The notes under the pieces are model-generated. The model searched no databases and had not been told where the DNA came from. It saw nothing but the letters and a program-made list of their open reading frames with translations. A DNA stretch of 64,000 bases from Formicarius rufipectus (taxonomy: Eukaryota; Chordata; Aves; Passeriformes; Formicariidae): contig VXAU01001251.1 of assembly GCA_013399695.1 (NCBI GenBank), positions 2,087,925 through 2,151,924 on the forward strand, given 5' to 3'. Positions 45,716 to 59,300 of this stretch are shown here, piece after piece; within the stretch, counting starts at the first letter, position 1; each line of letters opens with the position of its first letter. The translations under genes and the position numbers were made by a program.

Positions 45716-48700
45716 CTGTGAGATGAGGGGCGGTTTTAGCATTTCTAGTCCTGAATATCTGACCACTGTATATACTCCCACGGCTGCTGAGATAGTTTGG
45801 TTTTCATCTCTATGCATCTTGTAGGGCTGTGGTTCCCCACCTGCGAGCAGAAATTGTGTCTTGTTGGATAGACAAGTGTGTGGGCTGTGAGTGGGCTTTT
45901 GTTCAACTCGCCAAGGAGAGGTTTATGCTGGTTTTAGCCTTCTGCAGGAGAACAGGCATCATACAGCACAGCATACTGGTTACCCTGCCCAATCTACAAA
46001 AATGGTTTTGGTAAAAAAGAACTAGCAAATTGAGGGGGGAAGGGGAAGGCGTTACTAGAACCAGTGTTTGTCATGATGTGTATGTGGTGTTTGAGATGTA
46101 GTATGAGGGCCTTGAACACAGACTTGAGATTCCCATCAAATTGCAGTCTGGGTTTTACTAGAGCAGTCCCACTGAGTTAACCTGAGAAGTAAAGGTAAAT
46201 AAATAAAAGTCTATATTTTATGGTAGAATTTAGTGGCCTCCTTTTCCTTCTCTTGAAACATGATAAGTTTCTTAATCATGTACAATTTTCTTTTCATCTG
46301 AATTATAAGCAGCTACAAAAATAAGGTATGTAAAATGTCAGCAGGAGACTGACCTTTTTGAAACTTCTAAATAGCCATTCTAACTTTAAATCTGAAAATA
46401 TAGGTCTAAGTTTAAATGCTGGCTCCAGGCAAACTGTTTGAATTGTTCAACTGTCTAAAAATATACTTAAAAGCTGCATATGAGGAGACAAGAAGCTGAT
46501 GTAGAAGCAGAGGAAGAGACAGAATGTCAGAGCCTTCAGGAAGCACTAGCACAAAGACTTCACAGATGTTCCTTTCAAATAACCCCTCACCTGCCTGTGC
46601 TTGGTGCAGATATTCGTGTGCAAGGAGCATACTGAATTCTTCCTTGCAAGTTACATAAAGAGAAGTAAGCTAAAAATTACATTTTGTGACCAGGAGACCT
46701 AGAGGCAATGAAGAGGAGAAAGATACAAAATATTAGAATTTAAGAAGGCAATTTGCTTCAGATAATCTTTCTAGTAAGCAACTAGGGACAAAAAAAAAAC
46801 CAACAAAAAACAAACAAAACAAAACAAAAAAACCCCAACCAACCAAAAAAAAATAATGCTATAGCCCCTAAACACAGAAGACCTTGCAAACTCCTTAGCT
46901 TTTTCCTTGCACACATGAGATAGCAAGACTTTTTTCTTGAGTGCTGGGTCTGCCAGATCAGGAAGAGAGGAAGATAAAAGCAGGAGATTGCAACAGTGAC
47001 TGAAGGGACAAGGCTGATCAAATGGGCTCTTGAATTTTGTTCTCTGAGGCGAAGAAGATTTTGCAAGGCAGATCACCTGATTCCTTGCTCCATGCAATCT
47101 CTTTTCATTCAGTCAGCGGAGGCTGGAGGTAGTTTATGTTTCTTTATAAATGGCTTTGAAAGATTTCTGATCTTCTTTTAATTGGGTTACCATCCTGTCT
47201 TTCCCTGCTGTTCTGTGTGAAATGCTGCTTTGTGACATACATTTCCTCTTCCTTTCTGTACAAAAGCAAAGGATGAAGATCAAGTTATTTCTGAATAACA
47301 ATGTCTAGACTCTATTGCTGGACTTCATCCAAAAATGTTTAAACAGGTCATAGCCTAAGATGGTGTAAACTGGCACAGCTGCACTGGCTTTGTTCTAGTT
47401 ATTCTGACTAAGGTAGGTGAGGATGTAGCACATGTTAACCAGGCCCTTCTTGGTCCCTATGTTCTGACAAAGACTTTTCTGATATTTACTCAGGCTTATT
47501 CATTTTGGGGTATACTGAGTGATGCTTTAATGTGAGAAATTTTGAACTGGCTTTAAGTGCATGACCCAGTGTCTAGACTATTGCTGGCACTTAATCTTCT
47601 GCCTTCCATATGGGCATTGTCTTTGTACATTTTTTAACATTTTACTGCTGTTCCTGCCTGTGTGTTGGACTGTGTACTCATTTGAATGTACACTTTAAGG
47701 AATGAACATAGGGGTGGCTCAGAATTGCAGAGAGATTGCTGTAAATGCACCGTATTACTTCTTTATGCCTTCTCTTTTGCTTCCTCCTTCCACCATCCTC
47801 AACAACCTTTGGTTTGGAGACAACAGCATCAACAAGTCGTTATGAGTCACCTAATCTGAGAAGAAATACTCATAATCACCTGTTCTGTCATCACTAACTA
47901 TAGAAGAAACAAAACACTGTCAAGATTGACTGCCATACTTTTGTAAATATTCTGGTCTTGCTGTTTGCCTGCTGTTGAAATGAGATAGACATTGGGCTGT
48001 AGAGAGATGGGCCCAACCCCTTTGCCCAGAGTTTTACAATGACTCCTCTCATCTCAATATGTGTTCATTGCCGGCATCATGCAGGTCTCAGCACGCTGCA
48101 CTTCATCACAGCCTTGCTAACTCCACTTCAATCAGAGGAAGAAATCCTTTCCTTGTTAGCTTTGGAAAGATTTGGGTTCTGTTTGAATGCATTTAATATT
48201 AAAACAAAAAATATATAGAGAGGTGAGACAAAATTGTTGCTGACACAGAGCTGGAAAGGAGTGTGTTATCTCAAGACACCCAAAGGCACTTTGTTCAGAA
48301 AGATTCAAAATGCAAATTTCTTAATCTTGATTGCATTCCAGATGATGGTCCTGGTTAAGCAGTTGAGTATGTCTTAACCCTGCGAACTGCTGAAAATGCA
48401 GGAAATAGTGAATAAAAGCCAGCAAAGACCAGCAGTTACCTTGTTGCATGGGGTTTGAAGTGGGAAAGGGCCACCTGTGGCCTTACTGCGTGGGAACTGG
48501 AAGCAGAATCCTGTGAGGTGGCAGGGGCAGGCTGTGGCAGGGGAGGGCTGCTGGTCAGCTCAGGCATGAGGGACAGAAGGAAATGACCAGGCTACCATTG
48601 CCTCAGCAGTTTTAATTGTGCAGGTTTCTCTCTCTTTTTAATGTCTAATTTAGCAAAACAGCTTCTGAGGGCCAAGGCACCCCAAGAAAGCTTGCCTCTG

Positions 48701-51700
48701 TATTAATGGATTTAGGGGGTTTGCCCTTTGACTACCTAACTCTTTTAATGGAAGGAGAAATATTCTTTGGAAAGTCAGTGATCATTTAGACAGATTGAGT
48801 TAATAATACTCCTGTTCACAGGAAAGCCTTATGGAGGCAGGGAAGTGATGGATCCCTCTCTGTGCTCTCTCATAGCCTAATAGATAATGTGATGAAACTT
48901 GAGGGTATTTTTTTCAACTATCTATAAATAATAATGCCTGGGAAAAGACATCTGAGACATGGTCTGTAGTTTAACTGCTGATACTTTTATAGTGAGGTAT
49001 AAAAAAAGATTTTGAGTCCAATTTGTTCCCCACCAACCACCACAGCTTCCAGATCACCCTCCTTTTCTCAGAGCACAATCCTTTAGAAGGTAATTGCTCA
49101 CAGGCATGTTCCTGACTTGGCTTTTCTCTCTCTGCTGTATCTCTAGGGCGCCTCACTCCTCGCTAGTGCCACCACACAGTATGTCTAGGAGACCAGAACC
49201 TGTATCTCTCTGTTCACCACCCTGTTTGAACTTCACACCCCTGCTGCAGCTGGGCCTGTCCTGTCTTGCTGCTGCCAACCTACTCACCGCGCCTTTGTCC
49301 CAGTCCTCCCCTCCTCTGTCTCCGAACTGCCTTCTCCTGTCACGCACACACCCTCTCAGCTGTGCCAGATGCCTCAGCCCCTATTTTATAGTCAGAAGGT
49401 TGAGACTTGGGTTTCTTTGGGGTTTTCCTGCCTCACAATGGGGACAGGGAAAAAGGATTGCACAAAGCTTCCTGATGATATGTTAGAAGGAGCAAGAAGT
49501 GCCTGGACCATCTCCAGAAGGCAGAAGCCCTCCGCATCCCGGCTTTTGGAGCAGGGCAACATGTGGGGCTCCAGCTCAGTGTCTGCTGCATGTTCCTTTG
49601 AGCCCACCAGCTTGCAGATGGAAGGGGGCAGGGAAACCCTTAGAATTCTTAGAAAAACTCAGAATTCCCTGCTTTCCATGCTGGCTCTAATTTGATGGTG
49701 CAGCTCACTTCAGTGTGCAGAGTACCCCCTTGTGTTCTGACATTAAAGGGGAAAAAGCAATCATTTGAGGGTATCTGTGGCATAACTCAAGCTATAGTTC
49801 CTGCCCGTTTTTTTTACAGAGTAACTTCATTTCTTATAAGTTGTTCATGAGTAGAGCACATTTTTCTGCTCTTTGTTTTTGGATTGTTGGTTTTCTTTAA
49901 TTTCTTAAATTTTGATTATTTTCTATTAATTCTCTCCTTGATATTTGTGAAAGAGTGGTTACAAGCATTTGGCAATCAACTACTGAGTATATAGAGCTAC
50001 ACTAGGTTTAAATTTCACCTAATTATGACCTGAGACATTTAATTTGACTCTTATTCAGTCTGTTCATGGAGCCTCAGAAGTTTAAGCAAACCTTAAAATC
50101 AACTGATGGTTGAAAATGAAGGCATTAAGTTGCTTGGGAGCTCAGGTCAGTGCTCCTGTGCATTCCCAGTGGTATTGATAGGAAGTCAATACACTCCAAT
50201 CTATGTCTAATGAACCTGGGCAGCAGTGGGATCTGGGAAGAAGAGGAAGATTCTCCCCTTTAGCCTAGTGGCAACCTGAGGGTATGGGCCCAGAGCTCCC
50301 ACTTCCTTGAAGAGTGTCTTAACTATGCCCATGTATACACAGGGAGCAATGTTTTCCAGGTGTCTGCTTTGGCAGGATACTGGCTTTTAGGTTTGTAGTG
50401 CTCTGTAATATATGCGGAAAATTATCTGTGAACATTCCTGGCAAACAAATCTGTGTGTGAAAATATCCTCAGGAAGTAAGTTACAATTCTTTGTGCAGCT
50501 CCTGGCACGATGGGATATGAGGCTCTAATCAATACTCTGTAATCAATACTCTGGGTCAATATCACAGCAGGTATGCACCAATGATATATCTTCTCATCAT
50601 CCTGCAGCAGGAATCACTGTTACCGCACTGACGCACTGTGTGTGTTGAAGAAAGAAAGATCTGGGTCTGGAAAATATTTCTCTTGGGTGTTAGATGAAAT
50701 GGTACAAGAGTTTTATAGTAAAGTCTATAAAGCATAGCAAAAAAAAAAAATCCTAGTCATCTGAACTGACCACTATATTCTTGGTATTTTTATATGTTTT
50801 AAATAGTATTCTACATGGTAGGTTCAAAGTGTAATTCTTTTTGCTTCAGTTCTCCTTCAGTTGTCTCAGCAAATTAATTGCTTCAACCCTCTTTCCCCAC
50901 ACACAGAAAACATGTTTTTATAGACACTGTCTTTCATTAGCTAAAAGCCAGGGTATGAAGCAGTTGTGCTTGGTGGGGTTTTTGAAAGATGACTCTCTCC
51001 ACAAGACATATCTACCTTTGCAGTGAGCTCAATGCCTTGTAAAACTTGGCCACTCACTCAGTGCCATTGTATTCTTCCATCAGGATGTTTCAATTTGTGG
51101 CACAGGGCGGGCTTCTGGCCTCTTCAGAAGAGCACTGCAGGAAGAGGGAGCTGCAGTATATCATCTGCACTGGGTTGTGCTATTCCTAAGCTTCCAGTTC
51201 GGAGACACTGGCAGGATGAAAGGCACCGAAACCTCTCCCTGGCACTCACTCCCTGATTGTGATCATAAGGTTTCAGATTGCGAAGGAAGCAGGATGGTTT
51301 TTCAGGGGGATACTGTGGCGCTTAAGACGCCTCCAACACCTCTGCTCTCTGCAGATTTGGGATTTCCTACAGTAGGAAGATGATGATCCTGTTCCCTCCG
51401 AGGTAAGCCATCACAGTGGGCAGCACGTGGTACAGGGACGGTCAGTTCTGGCTGGTGTCCTTTAGCTAGTCCCTCTGGGAGACCTCCCACTGCAGCAGGC
51501 AAAGGCTGGAAACAACCCATTAGCCTCTCGCTTGTGTTTCCACTCCTGCAGGAGTGCAAATTCCTTTTGCCCTGACCCAGGATAAACACACCTGTGTTCT
51601 CTTCTTGCCATAGCATTTTATTTTGCCCCAGTGAATAAGAGCAAAACAGAAGAGAGAGCTTTGTGGTTCAGGAAACTGACAGTTATTAAAAGTAAATTTT

Positions 51701-54700
51701 ACAAGAAGGCAAGCCAGAGGAAGGGGATTTCTGACAAATCCCTGAAATGTATGGAATGTTTTGTTTTGTTTTGTTTTTCATATGGGAATAAAGCCGAGTT
51801 CAGAGTTTCTTCAATTACGTTTTGGGAGTTTCGTTATTTGAAAATAATTGTTTGTAGTTGCATTATTTTTCCTGAGCCAAGGCAACTTTGATTGAAGTAA
51901 CTGGAACAAACAGGATTGCATAAGTCTGCAGAGGTTTCCAGGTACATTGGCGAGGCTTTGTACTGATTTTTATCATAACTGTGAAATTCTCACCTGACAT
52001 CTGTACTGGCACATCATGTCATTTGCAGTAATGCTCACATAAGGCATTCCCACAGAACAGTCTTCAGCACGTCACTACAGAGAGGTGGGATGCAGACACT
52101 GTGAGTTTCTGCTGGACACGGATGCAGCAACAGTGAAAATAATACCCCTGATTTAGCAAAAGAAACCACAAAAGCCAGCTCAGCTTTGGGTCTACAAATG
52201 GTTCAACATAGATGACATTTTTTTACATTACTTTTGTAATTCTACAGTTGTTGTCTAGAAGCAGTGTGGGCAGATGCAAGTGAATGAAAATAACAGCTCC
52301 ATGGGGCTTTTCCTAATATTTTTTTTTAATACTGCCTGCCATTTGTATTTATAACGAGTTCAAAAACTTATGGTATTATGGTCAATGCCTTTTGGATGGC
52401 TCTAGAGTTTCATATCAAAAGAACTCTTTGATAGACAAAATGCAATAATCTACTGGAGACAAGGTTACTACCTGAAATGTTTGTTTGCATGTGAAAGAAA
52501 GCCAGATTTTCAGAAATACAAGATAAAACAAAAACCTGAATGTTGGCAGTAAGAAGAGAAAAGACATCTGTGTTTAAGACATCCTGTGACTATGGAGGCA
52601 ATAATTCATTGCAAACAATTGAGAGCTGCAGAAAATCACCGAAGGAGGACTGTTTGTGGTGACTTAAATCTCCTTATATTGACCCTGGAGTGCTCCCCTT
52701 GCAGGTAATATAAAAGTCCTTTGGGACATCAACTTGCAGACAGATTTACAAAAGCCTAGAAAGCCATTTTTCATCTTCCATCTGACATTCTTCTGCCTGG
52801 AATGGCATTTAGTAGTGGTCACAAAGTAATGGAGAGCCCAGTGCAACATCACTTCATCCAGGGCCACTCTGGGCTAAGGGAGGCATCCAGCCACCAGGAT
52901 GGTGCTGTCCAGATGGTTTGCAGGATGGAACAGATGGCAGATTATTCTCAAGAATGGTTGGGCTTTTGGAAAGGTGAACAAGTAGCCTTGGATTTGGGGT
53001 AAACTTTTCAAAAGCGCAAAGGCCAGACACAAAAAAAAAGTTCTTAGTTGCTCTTTGCTCCTACTGATGTGCCTCACAAGGCCATATTAGGACAACCAAC
53101 TGAAAAAGAAGCACTTTGGAGTCTTTGTTCCATTTCTTGGTTGTGAAACTCAAGCTGTTGGCACAGATTCTCGAAAGTTTTTGGGCATGTTGGATCCTAC
53201 AGATTCCTGTGATCAGGTAACTCGGCTGCAGCTGCCTTAGAGACTTGAGCTCGAGGGCTTCCTATCACTTCTGAGAAAGCAGATTTGTACTTTTAAGAAT
53301 TTTACCCATTATTTATGGAAGCAAAGAACCCTTTCAATAGAGAAGCTTCTAATTCCATAGCACAAGGCCAGTAGTGCCACCATTCCCTGGGGTGAGAGCT
53401 GCTCTCACTGTGCTGGGAGCAGCACTGAGCTCCATTCAGCAGGACAGTGGTTCTGAGCGGTCCTTCCATGTCCAACCTTCAGCAACCCCAAATCAAGGTC
53501 AGACTTCGGCACTAGAGTAGCCCTGTTGAAGGATATACCTGCCTGAGGTAACAACTGATGTTTTTCTTCCTCATTCCTGCTTATTTAAAAAGGAGGCAAG
53601 TAGTGATGAGCTTTAAAACAATTCCAAGAAGTTTGTAATTGCAAATGAGCTGTGGGAACTCTGATTTAAGTCCAATTTTTTGTTTTGTTCCACAGAACAT
53701 ATATCTGTTTACACCAGGAAACTAAAACATGGAGTCAACAACAGCCATCAGAATAATTCTTCAGGATATGAAGGGCAGTTTTAAATTCATCCAATGACTG
53801 GCTTCATTCACTCTTCCCCTCCCTGTGTAAATCTGAGAGACAAAGAGCTCTGAAACAGCAAGTGGGAGCTGTGTCTGCATTTGGAGACTTATGGATTTTC
53901 ATTTCATTCTTCTCTGTGAGCTTGGTATAAGCCAGTCACTGGCGTTCAGTAAAGAGCAAATAATAATACACAGTAATAGCTAGTGTGGTGCCAAAACTGT
54001 AAAAATGACTGACATTTGTGGGAGCTTCCAGTGCTCGTGAAATGCTCTAGAAATGTGAGCCCTAATATGTATGACCTAATGAATGACATTTCATATTTTC
54101 TCTGATAGTTCAAAATCTTTATGTTCATACATTACTCTTAAGAGGCTGCAGCTACATCAAAATTCTTGAGGAAAGTACATGCAATGGTAGGACTGGATAA
54201 TGACTTTGTGACCTGGATTCCTGCTGTGCAAGGAACATCTCACATAGGATGTCCTATGATGTTTCTTTCTTCTGAGCATAACATTCATATTTTTTTCTAT
54301 TTTATAAGGTCCAAAGTCTCACGTTGCTTCTATAAAAAATACAGAACTGCTTTGTACAGAGTAGAAATAATATAGTCTGATTTTCCCTTTTATGTGAGTC
54401 TTATAACTGGATTTCCATTGCCTGAGAAGGATTGAGTAGCTCCTTCATCCCTGTCTTGTTGTGTGTCTGTCCATTCACTCTGCCTCCCTCATGGAGACAT
54501 TTTTCATGAAAAATGTAGTAAGAATTTTGCATACTTGAGATAGATTTTTCTCTGAAATCAACTAGAAGATTTGGAAGAGAACTTCATGTGAAAGAGCAGT
54601 GAGAGTGCCAGTAGCATTTGCCAGGGTGCGGTGATGAGCCAGCTGGGAGCTTATGGGTCAGGATTAAATGGCAATCCAATGTGAGCAGCTGTGGTGGGTG

Positions 54701-54849
54701 TCTGCTCCAGATCACCTCGTTGGGAAGAAGCAGCAGACAATTGGGAGAAGCCTCATGTTTGGTTTTTGAACCACCCTGGCAGCTGCTGGGACAACACAGC
54801 AGGGCACAAGCAATAAAAGATATAACTCTCTTCCAGATGTAGGTGGTGA
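45716..54849. other. Long intergenic stretch, no gene recognised
   Basis: Contains A-rich simple sequence at 46791-46855 and a GTTTT run at 51757-51778. A pyrimidine-rich patch at 49125-49350 gives a Leu/Ser/Pro-rich chance frame. No known repeat or exon identified. Confidence 0.6.
46791..46855. repeat. A-rich simple repeat (AAAC/CCAA)
   Basis: Runs of A interrupted by C or CC over about 65 bp, like the tract in SQLE intron 7. Confidence 0.85.
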
Positions 54850-56310
54850 AGCCAGTCAAAGGAAGTTCTCTGCTCTACCTGACACTTACCAGTGTGGAAG
54901 AACTGGTAAACAGTATGAAAGTTGGAGGTAGCCTTGGTTGCAGTGATGATAAGATGAAAATGGGGCAGGGAAACTGGTGACAAAGGACATGGAAAAGGTT
55001 AAAGTGCTCAATGCCTTCTTTCCCTTGCTTTTTCAGGTAAGATTTGCCTACAAGAATACTAGGTGCCTGAAACCAGTAGGAAGGTCTGGAGGAAGGAAGA
55101 TTTGCTCTTGGTGAGTAAGGATTGATTTAAGGAGCATTTTGGCAGACTAGATACATACAAGTTCATGGAATCTGATGGGACAGTCCCATGAGTACTGAGG
55201 GACCTGGTCAATGTCACAGTGAGACTACTCTCAGTTATTTTTGAAAGGCTGTGGTAACTTGAGGAAATACTTGAGGGCTGGTAGAAAGTAAATGCTACTT
55301 CTGTCTTCAACAACAAAGCGGGTAAGGAGAATCCAAGAAACTACAGGCTGATCTGCCTCACCACAGTCCCTAAGAAATGAGCAAATAATCCCAAATAATT
55401 GCACAAATTTACAAAATTTAAATCATGTTTGACCAACCCAACAGCTTGCTACAATGACATGAATGGAAAGCAGTGGATGCTGTTTAATTTACAAGACTCT
55501 TGATGTTGTATCCTGTAAAACCCTCAAGACAAAATGTTGAAGTATAGACTAGACAAGGGGACAGTGAGATGGATTGAGAACTGACTGAGCTGCTGTGCTC
55601 AGAGGCTCAAAGTCCAGCTGGAGGCCACTGAGGTGCCACACAGGTTGATACTGGGCCAGTACTGTTTAATCTCCTCATTAGTGACCTGGAGGGTGGAGCC
55701 AAAGGCACCCTCAGCATGTTTGCAGATGATAAAGAACTGGGAACAGTGACACATGGAAAGGTGGCCACCAGCCTTCTGGGCTGCATCAGACTGCATTGCC
55801 AGAAGGTCAGGAGAGGTGATCCTGCCCCTCTGCTGGGCTCCCTTGAGCATGAGAGACATGGACCTGCTGGAAAGAGTCCCACAAAAGGCCACAGAAATGA
55901 TTCAGGGCCATGTAAGCAGAGGCTGAGAGTTGATTATTCAGCCTGTAGAAGAGAAGGCTGAGAGGAACTTATCAATGGTTATAAATATCTGAGTGGAGGG
56001 GAGTATGATGAGGAGGATGATGGGCCAGACACTTCTCAGTGGTGCTGCCCAGTGACACCACCAGAGAGGCAATGGGCATAAATTGAAATATAGGAAATTC
56101 TATGTGAACCAAAGAAATAACTTTTTAACTGTTCAGTGGTCAAACACTGGAGCAGGTTGCCCAGAGAGGCTGTGGAGTCTTCATCCTTGGAGGTACTAAA
56201 AACCTGACTAGATGCAGCCCTGAGCAAACTGTTTTAATTGCCCCTGCTTTGACCAGGGTTTGGACCAGGTGGTCCCCAAAAATGCTCGACTGTTCTGTGA
56301 TTCTGTGGGG
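54850..56310 (+). mobile_element. CR1 LINE, longest copy in the window, about 1.45 kb
   Basis: Sense on the plus strand. From the left come an upstream ORF2 segment (GGAAAAGGTTAAAGTGCTCA, TGCCTTCTTTCCC) and then CATGGAATCTGATGGGACAG. The reverse-transcriptase core follows (GTGCCACACAGGTTGATACT, TGGGCCAGTACTGTTTAATC, GTTTGCAGATGATAAAGA, the FADD motif region). The 3' UTR (CACTGGAGCAGGTTGCCCAG) ends at TGTTCTGTGATTCTGTG. A large part between the FADD region and the 3' region is missing, and frames are broken throughout. Confidence 0.93.
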
Positions 56311-59300
56311 TGGGCACATCTGCACATTATACATGTGTGAACACAGATAATTTCACTGCATAAACTCTTCAGGAAATCAGGCTTACAAAGACAACAGAAA
56401 TTCTGTGAGCTTTGTTTCAGGGGGAGTTAAAACTTTTGGTGCTTGTATGCTGAGCATTGTTCTAATCAGTCTGTGTTTAGGTTTGGGTCTTCTGTGCCAT
56501 AAGGGCTACAGACCTTTTAGCATATAATATCTAGATGTGTGTTTAATGTATTTTGGTGCAAAACCTTCAAAACTAGTAGAAAATGCATAATAAATGCAAC
56601 ACCTCCTATGTCAAGTAAGCCAGTAGGACCAGGTTTTGATTGCCTTGCAGTGTCTCTCACCAAGTCGTTGTGTCCTAGCTCAGTGGTGTCTTGGGGCACC
56701 CATTCTGCTTAGCCTGTATTTATTCAGTAAACACACATCAGTCTGGGACCACTTGGAACAGTCACAGAAATATTGGGAAGAATCTTCCTGCTGAATATCT
56801 ATCCTGTACTATAATTAAAAAAATCCCAAACAGATCCCACATTTTGTTTCTTCCCCTGGTGACCAGGCACCAGTATCTTGTTTCCATTGCTTCTTCTTTC
56901 CTCTGACAGTGCTTAAGCCCTTTTGAGCAGCAGCCCGTAGAAGGGGATGGGTGGACAGATTGTCTACTAAAACAGGTAAGTTATTTATTGTGCAATAAAT
57001 AATTCAGCACAAATCATGAACTCTAGCTGGTGTGTTACCCTGAATGTCTTTAAATCAACACATATTTTGTTTGTTCAATCAGCTGCAAATATGATGCAGA
57101 ACACAGAACAAGATCAAAGGCTGTGTATTATTTCACTGCATAAGTCTATAATGGAGGTATAAAGGAGAACAATTTCTCCTCTTCAGTCTATCATGTCATT
57201 GAATGTCAAGGATAGTAAATGAAGGCTCCTTCCTGATGCTGAGTAAAAGATTTAACAGGAAATTCTTGAGCTGAGGACAAGACAGAATTGTTCTGGGGAA
57301 GTGCTCTTGCTCTCCGTCACCTTCCAGGGTCTGCTGTCACCCTCCAGGATGAGCCTGGATCTTGAACCCAGTCTTATTTTGGACCAGTTAGTGCAGCTGA
57401 GACAGATAAGCTTAGATAGCGGAAACACGGATGTTATAATTGCTCTCTTGCTGTGACACATTTGATTCCTATTATTTGTAGTATGCTGGTTAGGGTCTGA
57501 GTCAAGGAAACATTTGACCCTGAGCCTTGTTCACTCAAATTCAAAAGGGCATTTTAGAACTTTGCGCACTAAAGCATTTTCTTGGAGTGTGGTGGTTTTC
57601 TGAGGTAATGTGTGTAGCCAAACTAGTGGAGTTAATGGAGAAAGAACCTGTTGACTCTTGGAGTCTTGGATTCAGCTTTCTCTTTGGTAAAGCTGACAAT
57701 GCTGAAAAAACCCAAGGATCCTCTAACGGGCATCACACATAGTATGTAGCCCTGGAAGGGGACAGGATTAGTTAAGCCATCACTGTTTTAACTTGGACTT
57801 CCCTGGAGTGGCAGAGATTGAGACCACCTGAATGTTTCAGAGGGCCAATAGTGAAGAATCAAGGGCAGTTCAGACAATTGTGGAGGAGGTAAAAGTCTCC
57901 TTCTCTCTGCTCTTTGGCTGAGAGCAAGCTATTATTACAGTGGTCTGGATGACTTGATGTGATGGTGGAGACTTTACCGATGATACTGGAAGACATCAGA
58001 TCCCCAGAGGACTAATTTCTTCATCCCCTTCTGTTTCCATGAACCTAGTACCTGCCAGAGCATAACAGAGTTTCCTCTTTTCTGGGGAAAGGGAAGATGC
58101 TCTGGGCTAAAGGAAGAGGACTAGCACTGTGGCAGGATGATCCACACAGGTTGCATTGTCCCAGCTCTGGATGTGAGCACAGTGGGGAGAGGGGCTCAGC
58201 TAGGCCAGGCAGCGCAGACCTGCAGTACTGTTGCTACATCTGGAGCTGCAGAGCTTACCACTAGAGCTTTCCACCAGTACCTGGTGTTGCTTCTGCAGTT
58301 CTAGGACCTACTTAAAGGGTGGCAGTATCAACCACCAGGCTCTTTGCAGAAACACCATTCCTGCTACCAGGATGCGCCATTTCTCAGAAAGTGTCTCTAT
58401 AGATGGTTCACAGGAGTCCTGCCCTACTCAGGAGCAAGGCTTTCAACCCCTCTGCAACAGCACTCTGGCCTTTCTACTCTGTATGAAGTGGTGTGGTGAG
58501 TTCACCATCTCACCCATGTGCATATTGCTGCTCATACCAAGAGACCCAGTTAGCAACACGCAGCCAGGACCAGCCATGGTAACAGCGGGTGTACAGTGAC
58601 CTACTTTTAACGCAGTTTATGTAGCCTTTCTTACTTCTTTATGCTTGAATGGCAGAATTTGCAACAAAAGGTCAATTTATGGTAGCCTTTTATTGCAAGG
58701 TTCTTTCACTGTAGTCCAAAGTTATAATGACAAAATGCTCATCTGAGTACAATGAGAGCTGCAAAAATCAGCCCCGTTTTTTATGTAAGGCTTTAAACTT
58801 TATCTGTTTTAAACACATTTTGGTGCTAAGCTTTTTGTTGGTTTCTTTGCTCTCTTATGAGGAGAGCTTTATCACGTGCATGGAGAGCAATATGAGAATA
58901 TTAATAGGAAGGCTCAGGAATTGAGTGTTTAAGTAAAATCATAAAAAATATTTGCAAATCTCAGCAAACCACCCTATTCATGGAGGGAAAAGATTCTAAA
59001 TCACAGCAGCCCAGAAAAGGGAAAACTGCATTGCACAAATGAAATGGGAACCTGCCCCATGCCAAGGGAAGGCACAAAGTAAATCTGAAGTGATCCAAGC
59101 ATGCAGGGTCATGAACAAGCTGAGATAAATGCAGGAGGAAGGACACTGTGACAACAGTTAGCCCAGAGGGCTGAGACACATGGCTGAGTTCCTACATGTC
59201 AACTGTGCTGCAATATCTGACTGATTCATACACCTTGCCTACGGCAGCTGGGAGGTGAAACACATTATGTTAAGCCTCAGTGGAAGAGGGTTGGGTGAAG

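Noticed and set aside
49094..49486. Plus-strand ORF of 130 codons, Leu/Ser/Pro-rich
   Set aside because: It arises from a pyrimidine-rich tract. There is no conserved domain, and the start lies in non-coding context.
55599..55961. ORFs of 81-97 codons on both strands
   Set aside because: They are sense and antisense shadows of the CR1 copy at 54.85-56.31 kb.
58231..58599. Plus-strand ORF of 122 codons
   Set aside because: No recognisable domain or exon borders. The Cys/Ser/Leu mix is typical of random frames.
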